Assembly (NCBI GenBank): GCA_026707285.1
Contig: JAPOXD010000023.1
Span: 215,012-279,011, forward strand
Length of the DNA stretch: 64,000 nucleotides
Direction: 5' to 3'
Origin: Chloroflexota bacterium
GTDB lineage: Bacteria; Chloroflexota; UBA11872
Shown: positions 25,772 to 34,699 of the stretch, piece by piece
How positions within the stretch are numbered: position 1 is the first letter of the stretch
Layout of the letters: every line of letters begins with the position of its first letter
The notes under the pieces: generated by a model
The model's database searches: none
Told to the model about the DNA's origin: nothing
What the model saw: only the letters and a program-made list of their open reading frames with translations
Translations under genes and position numbers: made by a program

Positions 25772-27046
25772 ATGGCTGACCCTCTGCGCGTCGCGGCTGT
25801 GGGCTGCGGCGACCACATGGTCGCCCGGCTGCTGCCGTCGATCCAGGACTCTCCAGACGTCGTGCTCACGGCGGCCGTGGACACCGACCCGACGGCGACG
25901 CGAGCGGTCGCGCACGGCGGCGTGCAGGCCTTTCACGACGCCGAGTCCATGGCCGCGAGCGGCGTGGCCGACGCGGCCGTGATCGCCGTGCCCCACGACG
26001 CCTTGGCCGACACGGCGCTGACATGCATTGAGGCTGGTCTGCACGTGCTCGTCGAGAAGCCCCTGGCACGAGACCGCGCCGAGGCCGAACGCGTCGCCGC
26101 GGCGGCGCGCGAGCGCGGCGTAGTCGCGATGCCGGGCTACTGCCTCCGCTTCCATCCCGCCCGCACGCACCTGCGCGACCTGTTGGCGCGCGGTCTGACC
26201 GGCGAAATCGTCGGCATCGTCGCGTTCAAGGGCGGGCCGCCGCTGAAAGGCTGGCTGGCCGAGCCCGCGCGCGGCGGCGGACAGCTCGCGTTCGTCGGCA
26301 GTCACCTCGTGGACCAGGTGCTGTGGCTGCACCGCGCCCGGGTGGTGAGCGTGAGCGCGCGCGTCGTGAATCGCCACGACACCGGCAGCGACGAAACCTC
26401 CTCCATCCTGATGACCTTCGACGACGACGTGACAGCCGCGCTCGTGGTTTCGCAGGCATCGCCCGCGCACGGCGACGTCATCGACCTCGTCGGTCGCGCC
26501 GGTCGCCTGCGCAGCGACGTGTTTGCCGCCACGGTGGAAGTCAACGCCACCGCCAGCCGCACCTTCGACCGTCCGGCTACGCTGCATCACTTCGGCGACG
26601 CCTGGCAGGCCATGTTCGACGGCGAGATCGCCGAGTTCGTCCGCGTGGTGCGGCAGCGCACCGCGCCAGTGGTCACCAGCCTGGATGCTATCCGTACCCT
26701 CGCCGTGCTGGACGCGGTGCGTGAAGCGGCCGAGTCGGGCGGATCCGTCGCAGTCGACGATCCATGGGACGGGCGCGGCCCGCGGGCCGTTTTTCGGCGC
26801 GGGCCCGCACGTATGCGCCTGCAGCTCACCTACCCCGCCGACAAGATCCAATCACCGATCGTCAACGAGCTCGCGCGGCGCTTCGACCTGCGGCTCGACA
26901 TCCGCCGCGCGGACATCGACGGCGGCATCGGCTGGGTCCAACTGCTGGTCGAAGGCGAGCACGACGAGATCGACGCCGCCGTCGAGTGGACCGAGACCCA
27001 GGGAATCCGCGTGGACCCGGTGGAAGGCGAGATCGTCGGCGGCTAG
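25772..27046 (+). CDS. Gfo/Idh/MocA-like dehydrogenase fused to a C-terminal NIL domain
   Basis: A 424-residue protein. Residues ~1-345 are a Gfo/Idh/MocA oxidoreductase: AAVGCGDHMVAR in the dinucleotide site, VEKPLARDRAEAER with the EKP Lys, and GSHLVDQVLWL with the catalytic His. Residues ~348-424 match a NIL domain (ACT-like, as at the C-terminus of MetN): MRLQLTYPADKIQSPIVNEL, GGIGWVQLLVEGEHDE and ETQGIRVDPVEGEI. The frame is continuous across both. NIL domains are commonly stand-alone or on sulfur/methionine proteins, so this fusion is unusual. A palindrome with T5 at 26776-26794 lies exactly at the junction, and the NIL part has its own in-frame ATG at 26813. It could be two genes with a lost stop. 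Confidence 0.8.
   Translation: MADPLRVAAVGCGDHMVARLLPSIQDSPDVVLTAAVDTDPTATRAVAHGGVQAFHDAESMAASGVADAAVIAVPHDALADTALTCIEAGLHVLVEKPLARDRAEAERVAAAARERGVVAMPGYCLRFHPARTHLRDLLARGLTGEIVGIVAFKGGPPLKGWLAEPARGGGQLAFVGSHLVDQVLWLHRARVVSVSARVVNRHDTGSDETSSILMTFDDDVTAALVVSQASPAHGDVIDLVGRAGRLRSDVFAATVEVNATASRTFDRPATLHHFGDAWQAMFDGEIAEFVRVVRQRTAPVVTSLDAIRTLAVLDAVREAAESGGSVAVDDPWDGRGPRAVFRRGPARMRLQLTYPADKIQSPIVNELARRFDLRLDIRRADIDGGIGWVQLLVEGEHDEIDAAVEWTETQGIRVDPVEGEIVGG
26776..26794 (+). terminator. Terminator-like palindrome with T5 inside the fusion gene
   Basis: CGGCCCGCGGGCCG followed by TTTTT. The 14-base palindrome can form CGGCC-CGCG-GGCCG with five T residues behind it. It lies in the linker between dehydrogenase and NIL domains. 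If active it would separate the NIL part from the first domain at the transcript level. Confidence 0.45.
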
Positions 27047-27051
27047 CCGCC
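27038..27051. other. Palindrome holding two convergent stop codons
   Basis: GGCGGCTAGCCGCC is a perfect 14-base palindrome. The central CTAG supplies the TAG stop for both the plus-strand fusion gene and the minus-strand glycosyltransferase gene, so the genes overlap by their stops. No T-run on either side. Confidence 0.6.
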
Positions 27052-28140
27052 AGGATCGTCCATCACCGCCCGGTAGAACGCCGCCGTCGCCTCGGCAATC
27101 CGCGCATGGGTGAATTGCGCCAGCACGCGCGCTCGTCCCGCCTCGGCCAGCCGTCGGCGCTCGTCGGCATGCTCGCGCAGGTCGTCCAACGCCTGCTCGA
27201 GCGCCTCCACGTCGCCGGCGGGAACTATTCGTCCCGCCTCGCCCACCACCGTCGGCAGCTCACCCGCGTCGGACACGATCACCGGCGCCCCGCAGGCCAT
27301 GGCCTCGATGGCCGCGCGCCCAAACTGCTCGGTCCAACCTCGCCGACCCAGGGTCGGCAGCACCAGCACGTCAAGCCCTTGGTAGAACCCCGGCATCTCC
27401 GCGCTGGGTAACGCGCCCAGCAAACGCACCCGGCCATCGCCCGGCGCCTGCCCGCGAATCGCCTCCTCCAGCGGACCCGTGCCGGCGACGAGCAGCTCCA
27501 TGTCGCCGTCGATACGCCGCACCGCCTCCACCAGCAGCTCGATGCCCTTCGCCTCGATCAGCCGGCCGGCATACCCAATGCGAAACGTCGCGCCGGGTTC
27601 ACGGTCGCCCGGCGCAAAGAGTTCGGGATCCACGCCGAACTGCGGGACGACCGCCAGTCGGCCCCCGAAGCCCTTGGCCCGCAGCACCTCGGCCGCCGTC
27701 GCGGTCCCAGCGATGCCCGCGGCGCGCCCGAAGACGTAGCGCTCGAACCACGCGAATGGCGGAGGATACCGCCGCCGGATGTTCTGCCAGGCGAAGAAGA
27801 CCACCCGCGCGCCGCGACCGCGAGCGACGCGGCAGGCATGCACAGTTGCCGCGTTGTAGGGCTCTTCGTCGATGTGCACGATGTCGGGCCGGAAGTCCTC
27901 GACCGCGCCCGCGAGCCCGGGCCACCAATGCAGGTGAAAGCGCCCGTTCAGCCGCAGGGGCTGGTAGCGCAAGCCGTAGTGCGCGGGCGTCACCGGTTCG
28001 GCGCGCTGCCGCCGCCCGCTCTCGACCCATGAGTCTGGCGCCAGCGCCAGCAGGTCAATCCCCGGATGCGCGCCCAGGGCTTCGAGCTTGGCGTGATAGG
28101 CGCCCACCACCAGCGCCTTCGACGCCATCAGAATCTTCAT
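27043..28140 (-). CDS. Glycosyltransferase, GT4 family (GT-B fold)
   Basis: A 365-residue retaining glycosyltransferase. The N-terminal acceptor half begins MKILMASKALVVGAYHAK and has DIVHIDEEPYN; the C-terminal nucleotide-sugar half has GYAGRLIEAKGIELLVEAV and the donor-binding motif EQFGRAAIEAMACGAPVIVS with the two Glu residues of EX7E. It is the last gene of the surface glycan operon and overlaps the upstream GT4 gene by an ATGA. No signal peptide; membrane-associated at most. Donor and acceptor unknown. Confidence 0.9.
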   Translation of the reverse strand: MKILMASKALVVGAYHAKLEALGAHPGIDLLALAPDSWVESGRRQRAEPVTPAHYGLRYQPLRLNGRFHLHWWPGLAGAVEDFRPDIVHIDEEPYNAATVHACRVARGRGARVVFFAWQNIRRRYPPPFAWFERYVFGRAAGIAGTATAAEVLRAKGFGGRLAVVPQFGVDPELFAPGDREPGATFRIGYAGRLIEAKGIELLVEAVRRIDGDMELLVAGTGPLEEAIRGQAPGDGRVRLLGALPSAEMPGFYQGLDVLVLPTLGRRGWTEQFGRAAIEAMACGAPVIVSDAGELPTVVGEAGRIVPAGDVEALEQALDDLREHADERRRLAEAGRARVLAQFTHARIAEATAAFYRAVMDDPGG

Positions 28141-29195
28141 CCCGCCGCCTTGGCGTAGACCGCCATCGTCGCCTCGGCCGCCCGCTCCCAGGTGAATCCG
28201 CGCGCCCGCGCGATGCCCGCATCACGCAGCGACGCCGCTCGGTTCGGATCGCTCAGCACGTCCGCCACGGCAGTCGTCCAGCCGTCAGCGTCATCCGGAT
28301 TCACCAACACCGCGGCGTCGCCCACGACCTCCGGGATCGACGTCACATCCGAGGCCACGACCGGCACGCCGCACGCCATGGCCTCCACCGGGTCCAGTCC
28401 AAACCCCTCGTAGCGCGACGGGAACACGAAGACGGCAGCGGCCCGGTAGAGGGCCGCCTTATCGGCCTCCGGCACCTCCCCAATCACGTGCAGCCAGGGG
28501 ACGTCACGGTGGCCGCGAAACCAGTCCACGTACACCGGGCTCTGGGGCCGGGGCGCGCGCCCCGCGACGACCAGGGCAACGCCGGTCGCCGACCATATGC
28601 CCGGCCATGCCCGGAGCAGCACGCCCAGATTCTTGCGAGCGTCCAGCGCCCCCAGATACAGCGCAAACCGCGCCGGAAGACCGAAGCGGCCCCGAAGCGC
28701 CGCGTCGCGGCCGTTGGGCGTCGGGGTCAGGCTCGCGGCGATGCCGTTGTGGATCACGTGAATCCGATCGGCCGGCACGCCCAGCACCGTGGTGAGCTCG
28801 CGCCGGGTCCAGTGCGACACCGAGATCACGTGGCGGCTACGCCGCAGCCCCACGCGAGTGAGCAGGTTGTAGAGCCGCCGCGGTCGGCTGGCGCCGTACT
28901 CGGGCAACACGAAGGGAATGGCGTCATGCGCGGTCACGATGGCGCGCGGGACGGCGACCGGCGGCGCGAGGTGCGGCGCGTGCAGCACGTCGCCGGAACG
29001 GCGTGCGGCCACGGGCCATGCCGCCTGCTCCCACCACACCTTCCCGGCGCGGCCCCGCGCTCGGTTCCCGGGCACGCGCTCCACGATCTCGATGTCCGGG
29101 TATCCGGCCCGCAGCGCGGCGACCAGGTGCTCCAGGTGTTGACCGGTGCCCGTCAGTGGATATAGGCGAAAGAGGGCGTTGAGCTCGACGCGCAC
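28137..29195 (-). CDS. Glycosyltransferase, GT4 family
   Basis: A 352-residue GT-B enzyme. ALYLGALDARKNLGVLLRAW opens the donor domain, and SRYEGFGLDPVEAMACGVPV carries the EX7E donor-binding motif. N-terminal segment VTAHDAIPFVLPE and VISVSHWTRRELTTVLGV are typical of mannosyl/rhamnosyl transferases of capsule and O-antigen clusters. Starts at GTG 29195, 15 bases after plsY-like stop, and is coupled to the next glycosyltransferase by ATGA. Related to the one at 29904-31079 in overall motif order, likely paralogous. Confidence 0.9.
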   Translation of the reverse strand: MRVELNALFRLYPLTGTGQHLEHLVAALRAGYPDIEIVERVPGNRARGRAGKVWWEQAAWPVAARRSGDVLHAPHLAPPVAVPRAIVTAHDAIPFVLPEYGASRPRRLYNLLTRVGLRRSRHVISVSHWTRRELTTVLGVPADRIHVIHNGIAASLTPTPNGRDAALRGRFGLPARFALYLGALDARKNLGVLLRAWPGIWSATGVALVVAGRAPRPQSPVYVDWFRGHRDVPWLHVIGEVPEADKAALYRAAAVFVFPSRYEGFGLDPVEAMACGVPVVASDVTSIPEVVGDAAVLVNPDDADGWTTAVADVLSDPNRAASLRDAGIARARGFTWERAAEATMAVYAKAAG

Positions 29196-29210
29196 CGGAG
29201 GCTTGCGCGC

Positions 29211-29882
29211 CTAGCGGTTTTCGTTGATGCCGAACCGCCGGTAGACGCCCAGGGCCGTGGCGTCGTCTCCACTAAACGCGACCTTCAGCGTCAGCAGCAC
29301 CGCAATCACCGCTCCGCCGATCGCGAACGTCCACGAGCCCTGCATGAGCCCGAAGACCACCGGGATCGCCGCGTGAAGCACGCGGGCCGCGGGCACGTTG
29401 CGCCGCAGGGCCAGAATCGCCGCCAGCCACACGCCAAAGAGCACCAACAGCATGAGCGGGGCGGCTACCAGCAGCGCCCAACCCACCGTGGTGCTGCCGC
29501 GACTCCCGCGAAACTTGGCGAAGAGCTGCCACATATTGCCCGCGGTGAGCCCCGCCATGGCCACCATGAGACCGACGTCATCCCGCATCGGAACCCACCA
29601 GTCGGCGGGATACTGCCATCCCCAGGGAAACCAGCCCTCGGGAAACCAGCCCGCCAGGAACACGGTGAGCGCGGCCAAGATGCCGTGGCCCACGATCGTG
29701 AGCAGGCCGGGCAGCTTGCCCACGTTGAACATCGTGTTCAGCACGCCCAGGTTGCCGGAACCGATCCGTCGCAGGTCCGTCCGCTTGAGCACGGCGGACA
29801 TGATCAACGCGACCGGCACGCTGCCAAGCAGGTAGGCCACAACGCCCAGGACCGCGTAGCTCAAGATGTCGGGAGGTGTCAT
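29211..29882 (-). CDS. PlsY-like glycerol-3-phosphate acyltransferase family membrane protein, altered motifs
   Basis: A 223-residue membrane protein with the PlsY topology (several hydrophobic helices; YLLGSVPVALIMSAVLK at the N-terminus). It has motif 1 as RIGSGNLGVLNTM, close to the consensus GSGNxGATN. Motif 2 reads LTAGNMWQLFAKFRGSRGSTT where the family has GHxFPxFxxFKGGKGVAT: the His becomes Asn and the GGKG becomes GSRG. Because motif 2 holds catalytic and phosphate-binding residues in known PlsY, acyl-phosphate transfer may be lost or shifted. It is embedded between two glycosyltransferase genes, unlike housekeeping plsY. Either a specialised glycolipid enzyme or a non-catalytic member. 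Confidence 0.7.
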   Translation of the reverse strand: MTPPDILSYAVLGVVAYLLGSVPVALIMSAVLKRTDLRRIGSGNLGVLNTMFNVGKLPGLLTIVGHGILAALTVFLAGWFPEGWFPWGWQYPADWWVPMRDDVGLMVAMAGLTAGNMWQLFAKFRGSRGSTTVGWALLVAAPLMLLVLFGVWLAAILALRRNVPAARVLHAAIPVVFGLMQGSWTFAIGGAVIAVLLTLKVAFSGDDATALGVYRRFGINENR

Positions 29883-29903
29883 GCGCCTTGCCTCGGTCGC
29901 AGT

Positions 29904-31079
29904 CTACCGCTTCGCGGCGACTCCGCTGCCCTGTGGCGACGGCTCGCCGCGGCGCGCCTCGGCGTAGATGTCGAGCATCTGCCGCGCCGAGCGGGACCAG
30001 GAGAAATTCTCGAGCCGGCGCCTCCCGCGTCCCACCAGCTTCGCGCGCCGATCGGCATCCCGCACCACGCGCACGATGCCGGCGGCGATCGAGTCCGGGT
30101 CGTGCGGGTCCACCAGCTCCGCCGCATCCCCCGCCGCCTCGAGCATCCCGGACCCGTTGGACGTCACGACCGGGGCGCCGCAGGCGAACGCCTCCAGGAT
30201 CGGAAGGCCAAAGCCCTCAGCAAAGCTCGGATACACCAGTGCGGACGCCTGGCGATAGAGCGCGCGCAGCGTGGCGTCGCTGGTTTGGCCCACGAAGCGA
30301 ACGCCGGGCGGTCCGGCCGACTCGATGTCGGCAAACACCCGCTCGCACAGCCAGCCCTCGCGTCCCACGTGCACGACCGGCAGCATCCGGCCCAGTTCCC
30401 GCCCGCTCAGCGCGGCGGCGCGGGCCAGCCCCCCGAGATTCTTGCGTGGATGAATCGTGCCCACGCTCAGCAGATATTCCTCGGGCAGCCGCAACCGATG
30501 CCGCACCGCGGCCAGCTCCTCCGCGCCGTCCCGCTCGTGGAATTCGGAGCTCACCGCATTCGGCACGACCCGGATTCGGTGCGGGCGCACGCCGTAGCGC
30601 GTCATCAGGTCCCGGCGCGTGGTCTCCGAGACCGCGACCACCAATCGCGCACGGTCGATCGACCACGGCACCGCGGACTCCAGAAACCGCCGCTGGGCCG
30701 GGTGCGCGTCCTCGGGCCGGGTAGCAAACGCCAGGTCGTGCACGGTGACCACCCCGGCCGCGGCGATGCGCGGCGGGAGCACGAAGTCCGGCCCGTGCAT
30801 CACGTGCAGCGGACCCAGCAGCGCTTCGATGGGCAGCGGCAGGCGCGCCTTGTACCAGCCCGCCAGCATGACGCGCGGACTGAGCGGCAGCCGCCGCAGC
30901 TTGACCCGCTCGTGAACGCCCAGCGCGTCGGCCGCGGGCACGGGGCCGCGGTGGGCATAGACCAATCGCAGGTCGGGACAGTCCGGCAGCCGCAGCAGGG
31001 CGTTCACCAGCTCGCGCGTCGCGCGGCCGATGCCTTCCCGTTGGGTGGCGGCGGACGTGTAGTCGATGCCGACCCGCAC
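29904..31079 (-). CDS. Glycosyltransferase, GT4 family
   Basis: A 391-residue GT-B enzyme starting at GTG 31079 (VRVGIDYTSAATQREGIGRA). The open frame runs 113 codons further upstream, but that part is a shadow of the flippase gene. LLSVGTIHPRKNLGGLARAA begins the donor domain and AEGFGLPILEAFACGAPVVT has the EX7E motif. The IDYTSAA.REGIGR N-terminus is typical of glycosyltransferases in exopolysaccharide clusters. The stop of the flippase-like gene... precedes by 8 bases. Central member of the surface glycan operon. Substrates unknown. Confidence 0.89.
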   Translation of the reverse strand: MRVGIDYTSAATQREGIGRATRELVNALLRLPDCPDLRLVYAHRGPVPAADALGVHERVKLRRLPLSPRVMLAGWYKARLPLPIEALLGPLHVMHGPDFVLPPRIAAAGVVTVHDLAFATRPEDAHPAQRRFLESAVPWSIDRARLVVAVSETTRRDLMTRYGVRPHRIRVVPNAVSSEFHERDGAEELAAVRHRLRLPEEYLLSVGTIHPRKNLGGLARAAALSGRELGRMLPVVHVGREGWLCERVFADIESAGPPGVRFVGQTSDATLRALYRQASALVYPSFAEGFGLPILEAFACGAPVVTSNGSGMLEAAGDAAELVDPHDPDSIAAGIVRVVRDADRRAKLVGRGRRRLENFSWSRSARQMLDIYAEARRGEPSPQGSGVAAKR

Positions 31080-31087
31080 GCGTGGCC

Positions 31088-32122
31088 CTACCGCTTCATT
31101 CGCGTCAACGCAAACATCGCCGCGCCCGTGACCGTGACGCACCAATAGGAGATGAAGCGGTCGATGATCGCCACCACCCCCGCCGGTCCGGCGCTCACGC
31201 CGCCGGCCACTCGCAGCAGTCCGATGATCCCGCCATCCACCGCTCCCAGGCCGCCGGGCGTCGGAAACGCCAGCAGCAGCGACGCGGCCGCGCCGCTGAA
31301 GAAAATCGTGCCCAGGCCCAGCTCGAGCCCAACCGCCCGCGTCACAAAGGTCAGCCGGCCCATCTCCGCCGACCAGATGACGAAGCTCAGCAGCCAGAGC
31401 GCGGGTCCGCTGCGCCAAGTCCAGCTATCGAACACGCCGCTGTGGAAGCGCTCATAGATCTCGCCCACGCGCTTCGGGAATCGTCGGAAGATCGGGCTGC
31501 CGAACATGAGCATGGCGAACACCGCCGCGGCAAGAACGGCCAGCACCACCACCGCCACCATGATGATCCGGCCCACGTCCTCGCCAACCTCCGTCTGCTG
31601 CAGCACGAACACCGAGCTCACCAGCACAATCAGGATCAACGTCACGACATCGAGCACCCGCTCGGTGAACACCGTCCCGAGCGTGCGCGTGAGCGACGTG
31701 CCGTAGTTGGCGCGGGCCATGTAGGCCCGGTAGACGTCCCCCATCTTGAGCGGAATGACGCCGTTCACGAACCACGAGATGTACAGGATCTGGAACAAGC
31801 CCCACATCGTGTATTTCGGGGTCGTCTCCTCATGCTTGACCGCGTTGTTCAGCAAAATGCGCCAGCGCAAGGTCCGCAGCGGAAAATTCAAGGCGTAGAC
31901 CACGAACGCGGCCACGATCAGCCAAGGATTCGCGCGCGACAGACGATCCAGGATTTCCTCGATCGACAGGTCGTTCAGGAACCACACCAGCACCAACAGC
32001 GCCGCGGCGATCGCGAAACTCAGAAGCGTCCGAACGCTCAGAAAGCCGCGGCGTAGGGCCGGGCGGGCGACCAGCGGCCCCTCCGGTCCGGCGCCGTCGG
32101 GCGGGATCTCCCGCTCGTTCAT
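31088..32122 (-). CDS. Flippase-like integral membrane protein (UPF0104 / LPG synthetase TM region family)
   Basis: A 344-residue protein with about eight membrane helices. It has the family features ILYISWFVNGVIPLKMGDVYRAYM (a re-entrant-like Asn-Gly-Pro segment with GD.YRA) and AFPTPGGLGAVDGGIIGLL near the C-terminus, as in AglD2/MprF transmembrane relatives. In glycan operons such proteins are often thought to move lipid-linked sugars or lipids. The frame opens at 32170, but ATG 32122 overlaps the upstream stop as ATGA and is the better start. It lies 8 bases before the following glycosyltransferase. Confidence 0.85.
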   Translation of the reverse strand: MNEREIPPDGAGPEGPLVARPALRRGFLSVRTLLSFAIAAALLVLVWFLNDLSIEEILDRLSRANPWLIVAAFVVYALNFPLRTLRWRILLNNAVKHEETTPKYTMWGLFQILYISWFVNGVIPLKMGDVYRAYMARANYGTSLTRTLGTVFTERVLDVVTLILIVLVSSVFVLQQTEVGEDVGRIIMVAVVVLAVLAAAVFAMLMFGSPIFRRFPKRVGEIYERFHSGVFDSWTWRSGPALWLLSFVIWSAEMGRLTFVTRAVGLELGLGTIFFSGAAASLLLAFPTPGGLGAVDGGIIGLLRVAGGVSAGPAGVVAIIDRFISYWCVTVTGAAMFALTRMKR

Positions 32123-33759
32123 GACGCCGTTCCCGCGACCTGGGGCGCCTGCCGTCGACCGCGCTCCCACTCAATCGCGTAGCTCAGCCCAATGAAGAGC
32201 GCGAAGACTAGACCCATGCCGTTCACGAACAAGCTGTCCACCAGGTTGTGCAGCGAAAACGCGACCATACCGCCCAGCGCCCCGATCGTCGCCCACTCCC
32301 AGGGCGTGCCCCGCGCCCACTGCACCGCGCGAACGCAGCGCCAGATGGCCCAGACGCTGAGCGCCAGAAACGCGACCGCCGCCGGCAACCCGGCCTCGGC
32401 CGCGAAGTTCAGATAGATGTTGTGCGCATGTCCCGGCAACTGCAAGAACGGCTCGAAGTTGAATCTGGAGTACGCCTCGTCGTAGTTGCCTGCACCCACC
32501 CCGATCAGCGGAGCGCTCATGAACATTCGCCGGCCGGCCTCCCACTGGGCCAGCCGCTCGCTGATGGCGAAATCGTCGTCCACCACGATGCGCAAGGCGT
32601 CGCGAACCTCCGTCCGGCCTTCCACCGCCGCCCGCGCCGGATCGGGCAGCGCCCGTTCCAGCCCCCCCGTGAGCTGCCAGCCGGCGAAAGCCAGGAACCC
32701 GGCCACGATCAGCGCCACCGTCGCCGCGCCCAGCACGCGGACCCGCGGCATCGCCGCCAGCAGCACGACGGCCGTGCTTCCAATCATTCCAATCCAGGCT
32801 CCTCGCGAGCGGCTGATCACCACCGCCACCAGCACCAGCAGCCAGAGCACGGTAATCCAGGGACGTCGCGAACGTCGGGCATAGATCGCACCGGCCAGCA
32901 GCAACGGCAAATGCAATCCAAGGTACCCGCCAAAGGGATTGGGCTGCTCGAAGGTCCCGAACGACCGGATCAGGCCGCCCACGTTGAACGCCGCCGGTCC
33001 AATGCCCGTGATCGCCTGCGCCAGCCCCACCGCGGCCTCCGCCGCCACGGCGATTCCGACCAGCCAAGCCACCGCAATTCGCGCGTCGGCGTGGCGCAGG
33101 ACATCCGCCAGCAGCACGACCGCCACGGCCACCTGCAGCCACTTGATGGTTTCCTTGAGCACCGGCGCCGGGTCAATGGCCAGTACGCCGGTGATGCTGA
33201 GCCACGCGGCGAACAGCGCAATCGCCAGCGCCAGCCGGGGGATTTCGATCCGCCCGCGGCCGTGCCCCCCAAGCCACACCACCAGCGCCGCCCCCAGCGC
33301 AAAGTCGCTCAATCCCACCACCGACGGCCCGAGGGCAATCTCGCCCAGGCCGCGAAACGGGACCAGGGCCACGGCCGCGGCCGCCAGCACGGCGGTCGTG
33401 GTCCGCGCGTCCGGCAGCCTGCCGGCGATTCGCAGTCCCCCGACCAGCACCACCCCGCCCAGCGCGACGAGCGCCATGCTCAGTAGCGCCGGCGGCGTTT
33501 GCACGATCGCGACGGCCACGAAGGCGACAACCGCCAGGGCCGACAGCCAGCGCAGCCCGCGCGCTCGATCTTGCGCCGTCCACCAGGCGGCGGCCGCCAG
33601 CGCCGCCCCAAGCACCGGCGGCGCGATTTGCAGCACGCCGCCAAGCTCCGCCGCCGCCAGCGCTCCGTAGATGCCGGACACCACGACGGCGGCCAGCGCC
33701 AGCAGCAGCTGCGGCGTCCAGGCCGAGACGAGGGCGCTTGGGCTAGTTCGGCTCAGCAA
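32119..33759 (-). CDS. O-antigen ligase/polymerase family membrane protein (WaaL/Wzy-like)
   Basis: About 546 residues with roughly 12 hydrophobic helices and one long soluble loop (about 375-430) containing RLAQWEAGRRMFMSAPLIGVGAGNYDEAY, followed by the family hallmark GHAHNIYLNFAAEAGLPAAV (His-Asn on the ligase loop). Such enzymes join lipid-linked glycans at the outer face of the cytoplasmic membrane. The start is unclear: the frame is open to 33816 inside the upstream gene; TTG 33759 overlaps the stop of the decarboxylase gene at 33743 by 17 bases and gives a first helix shortly after. Translationally coupled to the flippase gene. Confidence 0.87.
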   Translation of the reverse strand: MLSRTSPSALVSAWTPQLLLALAAVVVSGIYGALAAAELGGVLQIAPPVLGAALAAAAWWTAQDRARGLRWLSALAVVAFVAVAIVQTPPALLSMALVALGGVVLVGGLRIAGRLPDARTTTAVLAAAAVALVPFRGLGEIALGPSVVGLSDFALGAALVVWLGGHGRGRIEIPRLALAIALFAAWLSITGVLAIDPAPVLKETIKWLQVAVAVVLLADVLRHADARIAVAWLVGIAVAAEAAVGLAQAITGIGPAAFNVGGLIRSFGTFEQPNPFGGYLGLHLPLLLAGAIYARRSRRPWITVLWLLVLVAVVISRSRGAWIGMIGSTAVVLLAAMPRVRVLGAATVALIVAGFLAFAGWQLTGGLERALPDPARAAVEGRTEVRDALRIVVDDDFAISERLAQWEAGRRMFMSAPLIGVGAGNYDEAYSRFNFEPFLQLPGHAHNIYLNFAAEAGLPAAVAFLALSVWAIWRCVRAVQWARGTPWEWATIGALGGMVAFSLHNLVDSLFVNGMGLVFALFIGLSYAIEWERGRRQAPQVAGTAS

Positions 33760-34699
33760 TCGCCAGATGCTCGCGGTACCAGTCAACCGTCCGACGCAAT
33801 CCGTCGGCGGGCGCAACTTCAGGCTGCCAGTCCAGCACCTTGCGCGCGCGGCCGATGTCGGGACGCCGCCGCTGGGGATCGTCCGGGCGGGCCGGCACGT
33901 GGCGGATCTCGGACGACGAGTCGGCGATATCGCGAATCCAATCCGCGTACTCCGCCACTGAGTGCTCGCTCGGGTTGCCCAGGTTGAACACCTGGCCGTC
34001 CGTGGCGGGCCGGTACATCGCGCGGGAGATGCCCTCGGCCATGTCGGTCACAAAACACAGGCTCCGCGTCTGGCTGCCGTCACCCACCACCGTCAGCGGC
34101 TCGCCGCGCAGGGCGTTGGTCACGAACTCGATCGACATGCGCCCGTCCCCCACGCGCATGCGCGGGCCGTAGGTATTGAAAATCCGCACCACGCGCGCAT
34201 TCAGCCCGTTCATGCGGCGCCGCATCATCACCAGCGCTTCGGCGAAACGCTTGCTCTCGTCGTAGGGGGAGCGCAGGCCGATCGGATTCACGTTGCCAAA
34301 GTAGGTCTCGCGCTGGGGGTGCTCCAGGGGGTCGCCGTAGATTTCCGAGGTCGACGCCAGCAGCAAGCGCGCGCCGTCTCGCTGCGCCAGGTCGCACAGG
34401 TTGCGCGTGCCGAGCGCGTTCACCCACATGATCTCCTCGGGAATGCGGTCGAAGTCCGTCGGGCTGGCCGGACTCGCCAGGTGAAACACCGCGTCCACCG
34501 GCCCTTCAACGTCCAGCGGTTCGCAAACGTCATGCTCGATCAACTGGAAGTCAGGTCGTCCCGCCAGGTGCGCCACATTCTCGGGACGCCCGGTCAGAAA
34601 GCTGTCCACCGCAATCACGCGGCGACCGGACGCGAGCAGGCCGTCACAGAGATGCGAGCCAATGAAGCCGGCACCCCCGGCCACGAGTGCCGTGTTCAC
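33743..34699 (-). CDS. UDP-glucuronate decarboxylase (UDP-xylose synthase) or close SDR epimerase
   Basis: A 318-residue extended SDR beginning at GTG 34699. GGAGFIGSHLCDGLL binds NAD; STSEIYGDPLEHPQRE carries the Glu characteristic of UDP-xylose synthase; YDESKRFAEAL holds the catalytic Tyr/Lys; RIFNTYGPRMRVGDGRM is the substrate-binding segment. All resemble bacterial and plant UXS closely. It would supply UDP-xylose (or the 4-keto sugar) for the glycosyltransferases downstream. First gene of the glycan operon; upstream lies a repeat-filled gap of 370 bases. Confidence 0.86.
   Translation of the reverse strand: MNTALVAGGAGFIGSHLCDGLLASGRRVIAVDSFLTGRPENVAHLAGRPDFQLIEHDVCEPLDVEGPVDAVFHLASPASPTDFDRIPEEIMWVNALGTRNLCDLAQRDGARLLLASTSEIYGDPLEHPQRETYFGNVNPIGLRSPYDESKRFAEALVMMRRRMNGLNARVVRIFNTYGPRMRVGDGRMSIEFVTNALRGEPLTVVGDGSQTRSLCFVTDMAEGISRAMYRPATDGQVFNLGNPSEHSVAEYADWIRDIADSSSEIRHVPARPDDPQRRRPDIGRARKVLDWQPEVAPADGLRRTVDWYREHLAIAEPN

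Noticed and set aside
27043..34699. A secondary-metabolite cluster
   Set aside because: The genes are glycosyltransferases, a nucleotide-sugar enzyme, a ligase/polymerase and a flippase-like protein, as in surface polysaccharide assembly; no synthase modules.
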